A DNA stretch of 64,000 bases, taken from assembly GCA_001986395.2 (NCBI GenBank), contig MQVO02000011.1:310001-374000 (forward strand), read 5' to 3'. The translations under genes and the position numbers were made by a program. Shown piece by piece: positions 23,161 through 33,966 of this stretch (the first letter of the stretch is position 1; the number at the start of each line of letters is the position of its first letter). A model generated the notes under the pieces. The model did no database searches, was not told the origin of the DNA, and saw nothing but the letters and a program-made list of their open reading frames with translations. This DNA comes from Irpex lacteus. Taxonomy: Eukaryota > Basidiomycota > Agaricomycetes > Polyporales > Irpicaceae.

Positions 23161-24868
23161 ATGTGGGCATTAATGTTCTCTGCATTTACTGTAGCCTCTG
23201 CGACCGCTCAAAGCGCGACGAACCTCGGCCTTGCTTCGGTGAATGGGGTGTACAACAGCTCTACGACGCCCTCTTCCCTTCCATGGAATACGTACAACTA
23301 CTGTAACGCGCCTCATGTCGTGCCAGCGCACTACACGTTACCCTCTGCCAAAGGGGCAAAACTCGTGTACGTGAATACGGTGATACGACACCACAAGGTC
23401 TGTCGAACTCTCGTACTTTCCTCAATTTATTTACTTACATCAATCATTCTGGTCAATAGAGAACGCCGGATAACCTGTATCCCCAAGAGAACCTGTTGAA
23501 CACCCCATGGGATTGCTCTGACTTCGATCAGTTCAACTTCGGTGGTCTGGAGGGCTCCCGCGTCTTCCACAAGACGGAAACGCCTGACTGGCATCCATTC
23601 CTTGTCAATGTTTGGAATGGAACCTGTGACGAAGGACAGCTCACGCGAGGTGGGCTTGATGACGCAGTCAAGCATGGGCAGGTCAGTACACCACATGCGG
23701 CTTTGTACTGTAGTACTGAAGATGGTTATAGGATTATTGGGCAGTCTACTCCAAGAAGCTGGGCTTCCTCAAATCTGTAAACGAAAAGGATATCTTCATC
23801 CGTACCTCGGTCGAGACACGGACGATGCAAGTCGCCAGTGGCATCCTTACAGGGTTTGACAAATCCTTTGCGTCCAAAACATTTCCCGTAACCACTCAGC
23901 CATCACCAGTGAGGATATTCTTCCATAGCTTGCGACGTGCAATTTATAGAAATTATATCCAACAGATAGACTCCATACCTCCCAATTACCCGTGCCCTCA
24001 TGCGAACGACGTCAGGAATGCGTATCAGTCTGTCCCAGCGTGGACGGACCATTTACAGGCGAACGCGGACCTCAAAGCGAGACTAGATGCCACGCTCGGC
24101 ACGGCAGGCCTTGCTGATTGGGCTTCATGGTGTTAGTATGATGACAACTCCTTTATTGCTTGAGCTGACCAATGCTTGCCGTAGACGACCATTTTTTCGA
24201 CACGTTCACGTCGCGCACGTGCAACAGCCATCCACTGCCATGCAATGCTACTGGCGGATGTGTCTCGGTAGATGACGCCTTGAAGGTATTTTCTATTGGC
24301 GACTTCGAATATGAGTGAGAGGTTTTGGCTGTCTTCGTGGAAGTATCATCTGAACGCTGCATAGTTACATCTGGAATGCAGCTGAGAATTCCACTACGTA
24401 CAACCAACTTACGTTCGGTATGTGCTCTGCGCGTCCACGCGTTTGACTTTCTTCTGAATCCATGGTCAGGAGTATTCCTCCAGGAGCTATCACGAAACTT
24501 CCAGCTGTTCAAGTCCGGTAAAGAAACGTTCAAGCTGAGGTTCTTCGTTGGCCACGACGGAACCATGGTTCGCCTTGCATCTGCTCTCGGGTTTGGGAAG
24601 ATCAGTCCTTTGCGGTGGCCTGCGCTGGGCTCGGAGATAAACATGGAGGTGCGTACAAATTGTGTTGACTAACGGCGTCACGGTGCTGATAAAGTAACAC
24701 GTTCATCAGGTCTGGCAGTTGAAAAAGCAGAGCTTCGTACGGGTTCTGCACGAAGGCACGGTTGTGCCTTCATTTGAATGGACGCCCCTGGATGACTTCA
24801 TCGCTCTGCTCAACTCCCAAATCGTTCCTGATCTACTCGAGCAGTGTAATGGCAGCCCCCTAATATAG
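23161..24868 (+). CDS. Secreted histidine acid phosphatase (branch 2)
   Basis: A histidine phosphatase superfamily enzyme. The ATG at 23161 opens a signal peptide (MWALMFSAFTVASATAQS). The catalytic loop is VIRHHKRTPDN, split by an intron at 23398-23459 between K and R. This RHHKRTP form resembles the 2-phosphoxylose phosphatase/acid phosphatase-like subgroup more than phytase RHGARYP. The second signature VGHDGTMVRLA, with its HD pair, lies near 24550. Eight or so exons follow typical splice signals, and the protein ends CNGSPLI. Paired cysteines and NxT/NxS sites (NSST, NGT, NAT) fit a secreted glycoprotein. It probably hydrolyses phosphate monoesters outside the cell; the substrate is not predictable. 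Confidence 0.88.
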
Positions 24869-25168
24869 AGCCGTGTTCATCACGAGTGTTGGTGTAGTGT
24901 TCCGAAATATCATCACTTGTCATTGCATGTCATACACAACAGAGCACCCCAAAAAGCAGCGAGACGAAAGCAAGAGCAAAAGATACATGAAAAAGCTCAA
25001 GTAGATAACGAGTAATTATTTGTCCATCAGCGTGCACGTTAATTTCTGTACGCGTGCATAGATCCTTTTTCAGCATTTTCCAAGGAAGCAAGCAAGCCGG
25101 TTCCAGCAACGAACGAAATGAGAACCATTCGACACGAGCATCAAGCACTTATTAGATCGGGGAACCGT

Positions 25169-27265
25169 TCAGAAGAACTCTGTGGGATTCCGCCATTCGG
25201 CGTGTTCGCACCCGTACCACTCGAGCCAATCTGTGGAATGGTAGCGCATCCTCTCCTTGGGCCATTCTTCGATGTAGACGCCGTTGGGAGTTTGCTTGAC
25301 GTCGTAGTATATGTCGTCAATCCTTGCTAGGCATACCTTGGGGAAGCCGTGCTGAATAACTGCTGTGGCGTCTTCGACGTGGAAAGCATGTAAACCGATG
25401 AAGCGAAGAGCAGGCGGGAGACCGGCGCGCAGTTGCTAGAATTGACAGTATGATCAGTGCGTAGTGTGCACAAGCATGTTATAAGACTTACAGTGACGAA
25501 TGAGATAGGATCCGCCGATGTCAGTCCATGGAGGGAGAGTGTGGTAACACTTCTTGGAACGAGCCACATTGCGACAGGAGCTGCGACGTCCTTGGGGAGC
25601 GTGGCATGCAAGCTCTTCAAACCCGTGAGGGAAGGAAGGACACCCCAAACGGTAGCATCGTATCCAAGCCTTCGTTGAGCCCAGTCAGCATTGGGGACCG
25701 TGAGTTGCAAGCAATGCAGGTGGGTCCTATCCCGCAAGAATTCCGAGATGGCCGGGAAGAGGTCGCTATCGTTGACGCATTGGCCATGGAGGATGAATGC
25801 GAAGTGGCGAAGGAACGGAAGGCCTTTGAGGTTCTCTCTGAACTGTGTGGAGGCGTGACATTCGAGACTAACCCAGAGACGCAGAGACTCGAGCTGGATA
25901 CCGCTCCTGAGGATCTCTCCTATACCCTGTGACTCCGCGCTAAAGACTCCGAAGAAGTCGAGGTGGGTGAGATTGCGCACGGCGATAACTTCGGATGGGA
26001 AGGTCCATGTCTGGTTGTGTACATGCACTGATCGGAGCGAGGCCTTGTTCTGCGCTAGGAAAGCGTATATCTCGTCGGGTGAGCCGCCGTTGGCAGAGTA
26101 GGTGAACTGGCTGATGTGCCTAAATTTCGGGAACCTGAGCTCGCCGGTGCCGTCTGTTGGGCTGCATCTGGGAGTGAGAAATCGCTTCGATAGTCGAAAG
26201 AGTGCACTTACACGACTGAAAGACCGTACAGTCGGAGGTGACAGCCTTCAATGATTCGCAGGAACGATGCTATATCTTTCCACCTCATGCCACAGTGCAA
26301 GTTGCGCAGGTTTGTGAGTTTAGGCAATGCGTTCGCGAGAATACCTGGGAGGAATCAGTAGGGCACCGGAAACGTGGTCATGCCACACACCTGTCTGGAA
26401 AGTCATGGGGAAGATATCACGTCCTGGGACGAAAATACGGAGCGTCTTGACATGAAAGGCAAACGATGGGTCTGTGATGATCCTGGTGAGGATATCCGCA
26501 CTCCGTTGAGAGTGTTGCCTGTCAGATGCTGCGCGAAGTCAGTAACGCTAGAGATGCCATGTAGAGGGCTGTGACGTACAGAAGTGAAGGTCAATTTGTC
26601 GGAAGAGAAGTTGGCTTGCAATGCGGGACAGCACATGGGGTATTGATAGCAACGTCTTGAGGTCGCGTCGGGGGAGAAACAGGGCAATTTCCCGCCATAT
26701 CTCTGTCGAGAACCCCGGGAGTCGGGTTGACTGCATGGTGGTCGTTTAGCTGCTTGGGATTACCACACCAACCGCCAGACACCCACCTTGTTACGTTCCG
26801 CCGTGCGACCCATGAGAGCTTTGGCTTCAGGATGGTCAGGATCAGCTCTAAGTATGGTTTCCAAGTCTACGTTGGGGGCGGGGAGAGGTCAGCACACATC
26901 TAATCTAGAATGATCCTGACCGGCGGCCTAGGCGGATCCCGACCTTGATTTGCGCTCGTGTGCAGACTGGCGGCCAGCCTGGCCTTCGCGCGGAGCAGCA
27001 GAGCCTTATTTTGCAGCTCTAGCGACAGTTTTGGTAGCCGTAGACACGACTCGACTGCATTTTCGATGAGTGCTTTTGAGCTAGGTGTATAGCGAATTTG
27101 TAGAGTATCAGAAGCGCCCACACGTTACACGGTAAATACCACTGACCGCTCGAGGTGAAGGTGATGCATTGCATAAATAAGTACATCAACTTTATGTGTA
27201 TCTGAGAGGCCAGACGTGACGTCGCGGATGCTTGCGTCCAGGATTCTAGGATTGAATACGCTCAT
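25169..27265 (-). CDS. TPR-like / F-box / leucine-rich protein
   Basis: A predicted SCF adaptor. Minus-strand exons start at the ATG at 27265. The first two exons encode a short helical repeat (NKALLLRAKARLAAS; DLETILRADPDHPEAKAL), which reads like one or two TPR units. The F-box follows: LPGFSTEIWREIALFLPRRD then LLSIPHVLSRIA. After it come irregular leucine-rich repeats (NALPKLTNLRNLHC, LTHLDFFGVF, LESLRLWVSL, LKSLHATLP) and a tail ending RNPTEFF. The TPR, F-box, LRR order is that of yeast Dia2 and fission-yeast Pof3, but similar architectures are expanded in basidiomycetes, so orthology is not claimed. Splice joints between all pieces keep frame. The F-box exon alone has an internal ATG at 26736 that could be mistaken for the start. 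Confidence 0.8.
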
Positions 27266-28586
27266 GTTGGTCCCGTGTTGAGATGCAGTGAGGAATGGAT
27301 GCGCCTAGGGCAGAGACCAGGGGGTGTCGCGCCAGCTCTAGTTCTTGGATACGACAGCTGTACTTTAATGGTCCAAGTAGGCCCTGATGCACCTGGCCAC
27401 AGCTAAGGTAGCTAGAGGCTTGAACTTGGAAGTTTAGGCTGAGAAACTAGTACAATTGGCCGATCCGGCCGGTTGACACTGGTGCCGGTGCTCCGAAACC
27501 TCCGGCCGGCTGTTCGTAGTGGGAGGGACGATAACAGAGTGTTCAGAGCAAGCTAGCAGTGGAGAGAAAACCATCACTTACTTTACTCTGTGAAGTGGGA
27601 CGGTTTTAACTGGAGGACAAGAGGAAGTGGTTCCCAGGAGAAGATTAGGAATGAGACGACACCGGCGGCTCGGCCAATCTCCGATTCTATTCGTGGTCAT
27701 TACAACCACCAGTTCCCATCGAAGATGAACGCTGTGATCTAAGCGTTACACACGGCCTGGGGACCGCTCAGTTGCGATACCGAGTTCTTGATAGGCTTGA
27801 CTGGGGAGGTCTTCGTTCATGCGTTCATCTTTGCGTACTGCGACAGGCACATGAAGATCCAAATATCGGGCGCTTGCTCGAATACCATTGAGTAACGACT
27901 ACTAGCGGCCAGTCAAGTTCTCACTCATTTATCTGTACGGGTACCAACTTTATAAAGGGGGTAAAACACAAGGTTTCAACATACGAATACAGAAGTCTCC
28001 TCAAGTTTTCAGACGTCTCAAGCCGAATGGGGACCCCTTAATTTCGCGTCCACAACCCAGTTCTTACCCCTCGTACAACACACTATGCGCCTCGGCTATA
28101 CCTGCCCGCTTACAACAGCGAAGAAGTCAACACACATGTTGAATTGCGATGGCAAGTACAACGGCACGGGTGATAGCTGGTAAGGCTTCATCGTTGATTG
28201 GCCCCTACGTACCTCGAGTCGACGGCCTGCGTCCCGATAGGCTTCGCATTGCCAATGAAATACGACCCACCATGAATTTGACTATTCTGTCTCTACGAGG
28301 GCTTCATAAGCATCGTGCTCCGCGCTCATTCGGACCCTCAGGCAAGTCAGCAGGACCTATGAGCGACCTGAGAATTTAAGAATTTGACTACGGGTGATGG
28401 GCCGGCTGGGTGTGTAGCGACCTTAAGGCACCAATACTGTATGTCTTATCAGCCTCGAGGAGGATATGTTGTGCCCAGACCAACGGAGAAGCTTACATCG
28501 TGCGTATCCACATTTCAACTTCCCAAAGCGGACTTACAAATGTTGTTCGTGGGATCAAATCGTCTGGCCACCGATCGACCGAGTGT

Positions 28587-28686
28587 AACAGGTTCAAGCC
28601 AATAGGTGAAAAATAAAGTCATGGCTATCTAGAATCTTGAGGACTATAGTAGCGGGTATGAGGCCAAGCGGTTTCTTTCTTGTGTG
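28587..28686. repeat. 100-bp direct repeat, left copy
   Basis: This stretch, beginning aacaggttcaagcc and ending tttctttcttgtgtg, recurs without any difference at 29116-29215 in the same orientation. The flanking bases differ (tgt before this copy, cgg before the other), so the limits are sharp. Confidence 0.95.
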
Positions 28687-28687
28687 G

Positions 28688-29115
28688 CCGATTTCCTGCT
28701 CAGCGTACAAGCAGGTGGAGGCGGATTGCACATGCCACAGCTTAAATGGATCTCATGGAGAATTTTAACGAGGGACTCCGTGGAAACCAGTAGGGAGAAA
28801 TGCGAGATGCGAGGATTTCATGCGAAGGATCGAATGAACTGAACCGGGCGCTAATTTATCGCGGCGAAGAAATAAGTATAAGTGGGACGCAAGTACTTAG
28901 ACAGTACCGTAATACTGTCACGTTGAGATTGGAGAGGAAATAAGAGGTACAAAATATCATATATACAGGAGTGGAAACGGATATGATGGCGATGCAAGGA
29001 AATGAGACGAGAGTAAAGGTAGCGGGTGGTTCAGCGCTAAGGGCGGGACAAATGGTCACGTGGGGTCGCTGAGCGGGGGATGGGGGCGTAAGTTGAACCG
29101 ATTTCAGGAAATCGG
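28688..29115. mobile_element. 428-bp unit with 11-bp terminal inverted repeats (MITE-like)
   Basis: The left end reads CCGATTTCCTG (28688-28698) and the right end CAGGAAATCGG (29105-29115), its exact reverse complement. The unit fills almost all of the gap between the two 100-bp direct repeats; a single G (28687) separates it from the left copy and nothing separates it from the right copy. No frame inside encodes a transposase. It may be a non-autonomous DNA transposon, but no ordinary short target-site duplication is visible. Confidence 0.6.
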
Positions 29116-29215
29116 AACAGGTTCAAGCCAATAGGTGAAAAATAAAGTCATGGCTATCTAGAATCTTGAGGACTATAGTAGCGGGTATGAGGCCAAGCGG
29201 TTTCTTTCTTGTGTG
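29116..29215. repeat. 100-bp direct repeat, right copy
   Basis: Identical to 28587-28686. It begins directly after the right inverted-repeat end. After it the sequence reads ctgagctttg, unlike the left copy's flank. Confidence 0.95.
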
Positions 29216-31057
29216 CTGAGCTTTGTTGTTGCGGATCTTTCTGGGTCCAATCAATCGCAAATAAAGACTAGATCGTGCTAGTACGGTAGTCCCACCTCCA
29301 GAACTCTTCCAAGATTCACTTATCGACTTGCAGACTATCATGATGACCTCCATGGACACACAAAACCACGACCGCAGCCCCTCAAACCTCCAATCCCTCG
29401 CAATCTCCATTTATTACAAGGCACGTGAACAAGTGGTCCGTGCGCATTTCCCACGCTGGGCATCCGATAAATCCTCGTCCTCGCCCAAAGTTGAATCTCT
29501 TTGATTCTTCCACAACTTGAATCGCCAGTGATGATAACTGCTAGCAGCGATATGAGCACGACCGTCTCTCAGGAGATGTGTCGGCGTTGACATCGCTCGT
29601 TCGGCTTTTAACCACCTTGTTACTTGTAATAGGGACGGGCTTTTTCTTAAGCTGAGGCGTCACTTGTGGAAGATGATCGTGAATTCGTGTCGAATGTACT
29701 TATGAGTGTGTTGGGATTGTATTAGAATGATATGGATCTCATTTGTTCTGAATCCACGGTGCCTGAGAATGATTGAACGGGTTTGAACGCAAATCCATGG
29801 AGATGTTGGAATTTGTATGTAGTGCGGTAGAATTGCTCGGTAGTGACGCTGATGGAATCACTATATTGTACTAGTACTGTGGTCGGTGCATGCATGCAAT
29901 GCTCGCATTGCGTTCATGCAAACTCTGTGCAGATTCGACCAGAACGAAACAGTTCTATTTCACACGCGAATGGCAGCGGTACATCGTCGAGAATCGCAGT
30001 ATACGTAGTGCGGCATGTAACTCGAATTCGAGTGTTGTGTCTACCGACTCGTGCTATTAGCACATCGTTCTGAATATCACAGGATTGGCTGCTTATGTGG
30101 AATTGAGAGTTTACTCTTGTTCAGTTCATCCACAACCAACAGATGAACATCCTGTGTCATGTTACGATGACCTATAGACGTAGTCGAAAGCTCAAAGCAC
30201 TTCGGCTTCGTATAACTGCCGTCTGGTCTTCCCTCTTGAAATCTGAAGCTGGACCGAACGGCGTCCTGATGCCTTTATCGTCCACGGCGACGGTGCCTAT
30301 TAGGGGTACCCAAGCGACACTGCGTGCAATACTCACACCGTATGTCAAAATCAGGTTGATTTAGAGCACAGGAAGTTTCTAATGGGCCTACCGGTGGTGA
30401 TAGGATAGACTAGCTTCTTCGTCGTACAGGAAATCCAGCGACTGCAGGCCTTCCTGAGACCTCCGTGCCCTTGTCCGATACCCATGCGGACCGCCGTGGC
30501 GAGAAGGTACAGAGTTCCAACTCGTTATGACGAATTCAGGCCTTCTTTGTGATTGGATGGCCCGTCTAGGGCCGCTCAGATGACTTAACGGCGGTATGGA
30601 CATGGGAGCTTTGGACTGGCAGTGAGTGAGAAGTCTCACCTACAACGTAATCGCCTTGTACATGGAAGCATGTACGGTTGGATTACACTGAGTCTGGCCT
30701 GAGTCTATTCCGGTGTATGATAGAACATGCTGGTACTGTCTTGGCCTTCTGATGCGTCCAGTCTTCCCCTTTTCGCGTTTGTGACGTCTGACGTAACCGG
30801 GAGGTTGCGGTGGGATCCTGCTTTCATTTCAGACCCTCTATTCGCGATTCAAGGTAGTAGACCTCAACGAGAGTAGACCATTAGTGGGGGCGAGGTGAAA
30901 GCGAACAAGAAAAAGTTATCCGGTGTAGGTGTCAATTATACGAGCGAGGGTAGAATACAGTGGTCGATGCGTCAATAGTGGCAGACGTCTAGATTCTCTA
31001 CTTGTTCTTAGTCGTCCTAGGCACGCGGGTGATTAGCTTATCAGAAGTATATCATAG

Positions 31058-31447
31058 TCATACCACGCACCTATACTTGAACCGCTTTCTCGTCTGTGCA
31101 AACTCTCCCAGTTTATGACCAACCATGTCCTGCGTCACCATGATTGGCACATATGTCTGGCCATTGTGTACCTCAAAACGAGCACTACAATAGTTTCAAA
31201 AGCAGACTGTCAACAAGATAGCATATCTGGAAATGACAAGTATTGCTCACCCGACGAAATTAGGAAGGATAGTGCTCCCTCGAGCTTCAGTTTTGATGGC
31301 AATATTGTTCTCTATGGCATGCTTCAAATTAGGGAAAGAAACAAAGTATGGACCTAATAGCAGGTTAGTAGAGTCAATAGCAGAGAATATTATGAGCATA
31401 CCCTTCCACGCTGACCGTGCACCGCGGACTACCAGAGATGGATGCAT
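31058..31447 (-). CDS. RSM19: Mitochondrial small-subunit ribosomal protein uS19m
   Basis: Three short exons, 31402-31447, 31251-31353 and 31058-31184, join to 91 residues. They give the uS19 pattern: a leader ending [38 protein letters not shown], then [21 protein letters not shown] and [13 protein letters not shown]. Length and every conserved block fit fungal mitochondrial S19, a component near the mitoribosome head. As read, the protein ends KYRCVV; a gtgcgt right after KYR could be a donor for one more small exon. It is easily missed because the middle exon codes only 34 residues. Confidence 0.9.
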
Positions 31448-31792
31448 GTTGTCCGAGACAGACCTCGGAGAACGAGCGACCGAAGCGCCGGCGGGAAACT
31501 GAGTCCCGTGCTGCGTGACGATGCGTTACAGGTCGTGACATTGCCGCGTCACGTCCTATGTCGAGCTTCCACTGGCAAGTCACTTCAACTTGAAACTCGA
31601 AGTCCTGCCAGATTATGTACTTCAAGGTTTAAAAAATCTCATCGTTGAAGGTTTTCTCAAATATCTCATACAAATGAATACTCCTGGTTTTCTTTTACAT
31701 TCTGGCGGGCGTGCTACTAGTACTCGATTCCACCGATGCCCACCCTGAGTAAGTAGTAAATAGGGTACTTTGCGATACGTTAACTTGGAGTT
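31448..31792. other. Short spacer upstream of RSM19
   Basis: 345 bp between the S19 start and the esterase stop. No gene is seen; it should hold the S19 promoter and the esterase 3' region. Confidence 0.4.
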
Positions 31793-33469
31793 CAGATACG
31801 AGTAGGCCACGACGACTGTGGCTTCAAGCCCCACTTCTTCAACCACTCTTCGAAGAACCCGGCCACTCTCTGATGGCCTTCAACTGTCGGATGGGTGTTA
31901 CTACAAAGGCCCAGGCATTGCGTAAGCAAGGCCATCGCACAATCGAGGAGCCAGTTTACTCACTCGGGGAACACATCCTCCCATCTGATCCAGCCGGTAG
32001 TGTTGACGAGAAACACGTTCTTGTCCCCAAGTGAATGCCTTTAGAGGGTACGTCAGACGTGACCAGATAGAGCTTATGATCCTATTTACTCACCTTTCCT
32101 GCACGATCTTTGGGTAACTATCCGTGTAATAGTAGCCTATGGAACCGTCGGCCGCTGGCCAACCCCACTGCAAACGCGAAAACTCCGTCAGAATAAGCCA
32201 TGGGTTAATAATGCCTGGCACTTACCGGAGTAAAGACCAGGATAGGTTGAGTGTGATAGATTGTTCGAAGACGAGCGACGAAGTTCAGATATGTCTACGC
32301 ATGACGTTGAGTTCACTTGAAACGCCCGGGAGTCACGGCAAGCTTCATAGGCATGCTTACCTGTTCGAAGTCGCTGGAGGTAACGTTCTGGGATGCGTCG
32401 TTAGCACTGAAAGGTAACTTTTCAGCGACGCATGAATCCAAAGGGCAACAATATTTACATACCCGATATGAATGACAATGTGTGTGGGCGGAGGATCATC
32501 TCTCTTGAAGTCCCATGGAGTGGTGAAGTTATGATCCGTAGTATAGTAATAGCCCGTGTCCTCCGTCTACCAAGAATGATTAGGACTCAGACAACGAAGG
32601 TCGAAACTGCTTCAGTTGCTCACCCTAAAGAACTCGAAGCTAACACCATGCACGTTTCCCCAAGCAGGTATATCCTATGTACAATGAGCTATTGTTCGCC
32701 CCTGGCTCGATATTAAGTACCCACCTTCAAAGCCGCGCCGGGTTGAGCATTGACATCAAGCTCAGCTTTGAGAGCTTCGGCTGTCAAGAATGGCCAAGCC
32801 TGGACTACGCCTTGCGGAAGATATTGGCCCTATCACAGAGTGAGCTCTATGAACAGTGAAATAAGAGGAAAGTCCAGATACCGCAGAAAGCGAGTCCCCG
32901 ATGACTTGAAGTCTGATCTTAGAAGGGGTGTAGGGTTGCAAATGGGCTCCCTGTGCCCAAACATATGAGCAATCATTAAGCAGGTGCGGAGGGACGAACC
33001 TGGTTCGTTGTAATAGACTCCAGTTGAATCCGGTTATTCTGCCATCCCTCAGTAGTGATACGAACGACCGAAGCGTTACTGCCCAGAGGTATCGCATTTG
33101 AGCCAGAAGAGACGTTAACCGTAGTATAAGGACCATAGTTGACCGAGACTCCCAGGGATGCAAGAGGAGATGTGGTGTGCGCTCCGAGACGCAAACTCAG
33201 AGACTGCAAGTTGTTGGCGTGCAGTTTAAGTCCTGAGCCGGCCCTGTGTGTCTGTCGGTTCGTCGGCGCATCAAACACTACAGTGAATTGACTCACCACC
33301 AGGTACCCTGCTGGAAATCCCAACGGCCATGGTAAAACACGTTCGGGTCATGGATGTCTACGGTGTGCAATGATGGAGACGGTTGGCCGTATTCCGAGGA
33401 AGGTAGGGCATGTGTGGATGTCAGAATAGCAGAGAGTGCGACGAGTGCACTGAGCAGTGTGCGTAGCAT
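31793..33469 (-). CDS. Secreted SGNH/GDSL esterase (carbohydrate-esterase type)
   Basis: An extracellular hydrolase of the SGNH fold, probably removing acyl groups from plant or fungal polysaccharides. The ATG at 33469 opens a signal peptide (MLRTLLSALVALSAILTS, processed near THALP). An N-terminal beta-sandwich follows (VFYHGRWDFQQGTWWAGSG; VNYGPYTTVNVS; RITTEGWQNNRIQLESI), as in CE2-like and related fungal esterases. The SGNH blocks are VIGDSLSA (nucleophile serine), WGNVHGVSFEFF, IHIGANDAS and a C-terminal NTHPTVEGHQRVA with the catalytic histidine. The usual Asp of the DxxH triad is not obvious: the aligned position reads Asn, so either the triad uses another residue or an exon edge is misjudged. 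About ten exons; ends WPTRI. Confidence 0.85.
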
Positions 33470-33884
33470 CCTGGATTACAGCTTTGCGGTTTGGTGTTGA
33501 AGCAACGTCCTGGTCCGAGTCAATAGCCCTCCAGTGGGTACACACCCTCGTCCATTGATATGCATATGACGGCCCTTCGAACGAGGATATTATTCGGGGT
33601 TATATCCCACCATGGAGCTGTCTGTTTGCGTAATGGTCACGATGGACGCAATGCAACGAGCATTCCTTCGTCAAAGAATCAACGATGTGCCATCGTGACT
33701 TCCGACGATCTACCGCCATGATTAGCAAAAAAACGCGTACGACTTGACGAACGGCACGCCTTACTTGACTTTCATGGTCTTGCGTAGACGAGACTTTATC
33801 TTGGCTAGGTTACGGTAATCATGACGGTGGGAATGACTCGGATGCGGAGGATCAAAGAAGACAATAAAAAGGTGTATGGACAAG
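33470..33884. other. Esterase promoter region
   Basis: About 400 bp with no gene, between the esterase start and the tRNA. Contains a tattattcggggttatatccc stretch that may be a core promoter. Confidence 0.35.
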
Positions 33885-33888
33885 AAAA
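33885..33888 (-). terminator. RNA polymerase III terminator of tRNA-Thr
   Basis: A run of four T on the minus strand directly follows the tRNA discriminator base. Confidence 0.6.
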
Positions 33889-33966
33889 TGCCCACTGGCT
33901 GGGTTGAACAACCGACCTCACCATTACCATTACAAGTGGCGCGCTCTACCACTGAGCTAAGCGGGC
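33889..33966 (-). tRNA. tRNA-Thr (UGU) with a 6-nt intron
   Basis: On the minus strand the acceptor arms GCCCGCT and AGTGGGC pair (one G-U), with discriminator A. The D arm is GCTC/GAGC, and the T arm GGTTG-TTCAACC-CAGCC pairs fully. The anticodon TGT is at 33934-33932. Stem CGCCA pairs with TGGTG only if six bases (33930-33925, ATGGTA) are removed one base after the anticodon, the usual intron site. Without an intron the first TGGT would pair instead and leave an oversized variable loop. Boxes A and B look intact. Confidence 0.9.

Larger units (their letters stand above)
27266..31057. other. Gene-poor block of 3.8 kb
   Basis: No frame on either strand resembles a known protein. It contains the repeat-bounded inverted-repeat unit listed separately. 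A TATA-like tttataaag at about 27951 precedes a 32-codon frame at 28084, too little to call a gene. Frames at 28149-28379, 29123-29410, 30143-30364 and 30388-30639 look random. GC-rich ccggccgg palindromes lie near 27466 and 27511. Confidence 0.5.

Noticed and set aside
26548..26736. Separate small F-box gene starting at ATG 26736
   Set aside because: The exon joins upstream to TPR-like exons with good splice signals, so the ATG is internal.
28587..29215. LTR retroelement (TRIM) with 100-bp LTRs
   Set aside because: The repeats do not begin TG and end CA, and the interior has terminal inverted repeats rather than a primer-binding site and polypurine tract.
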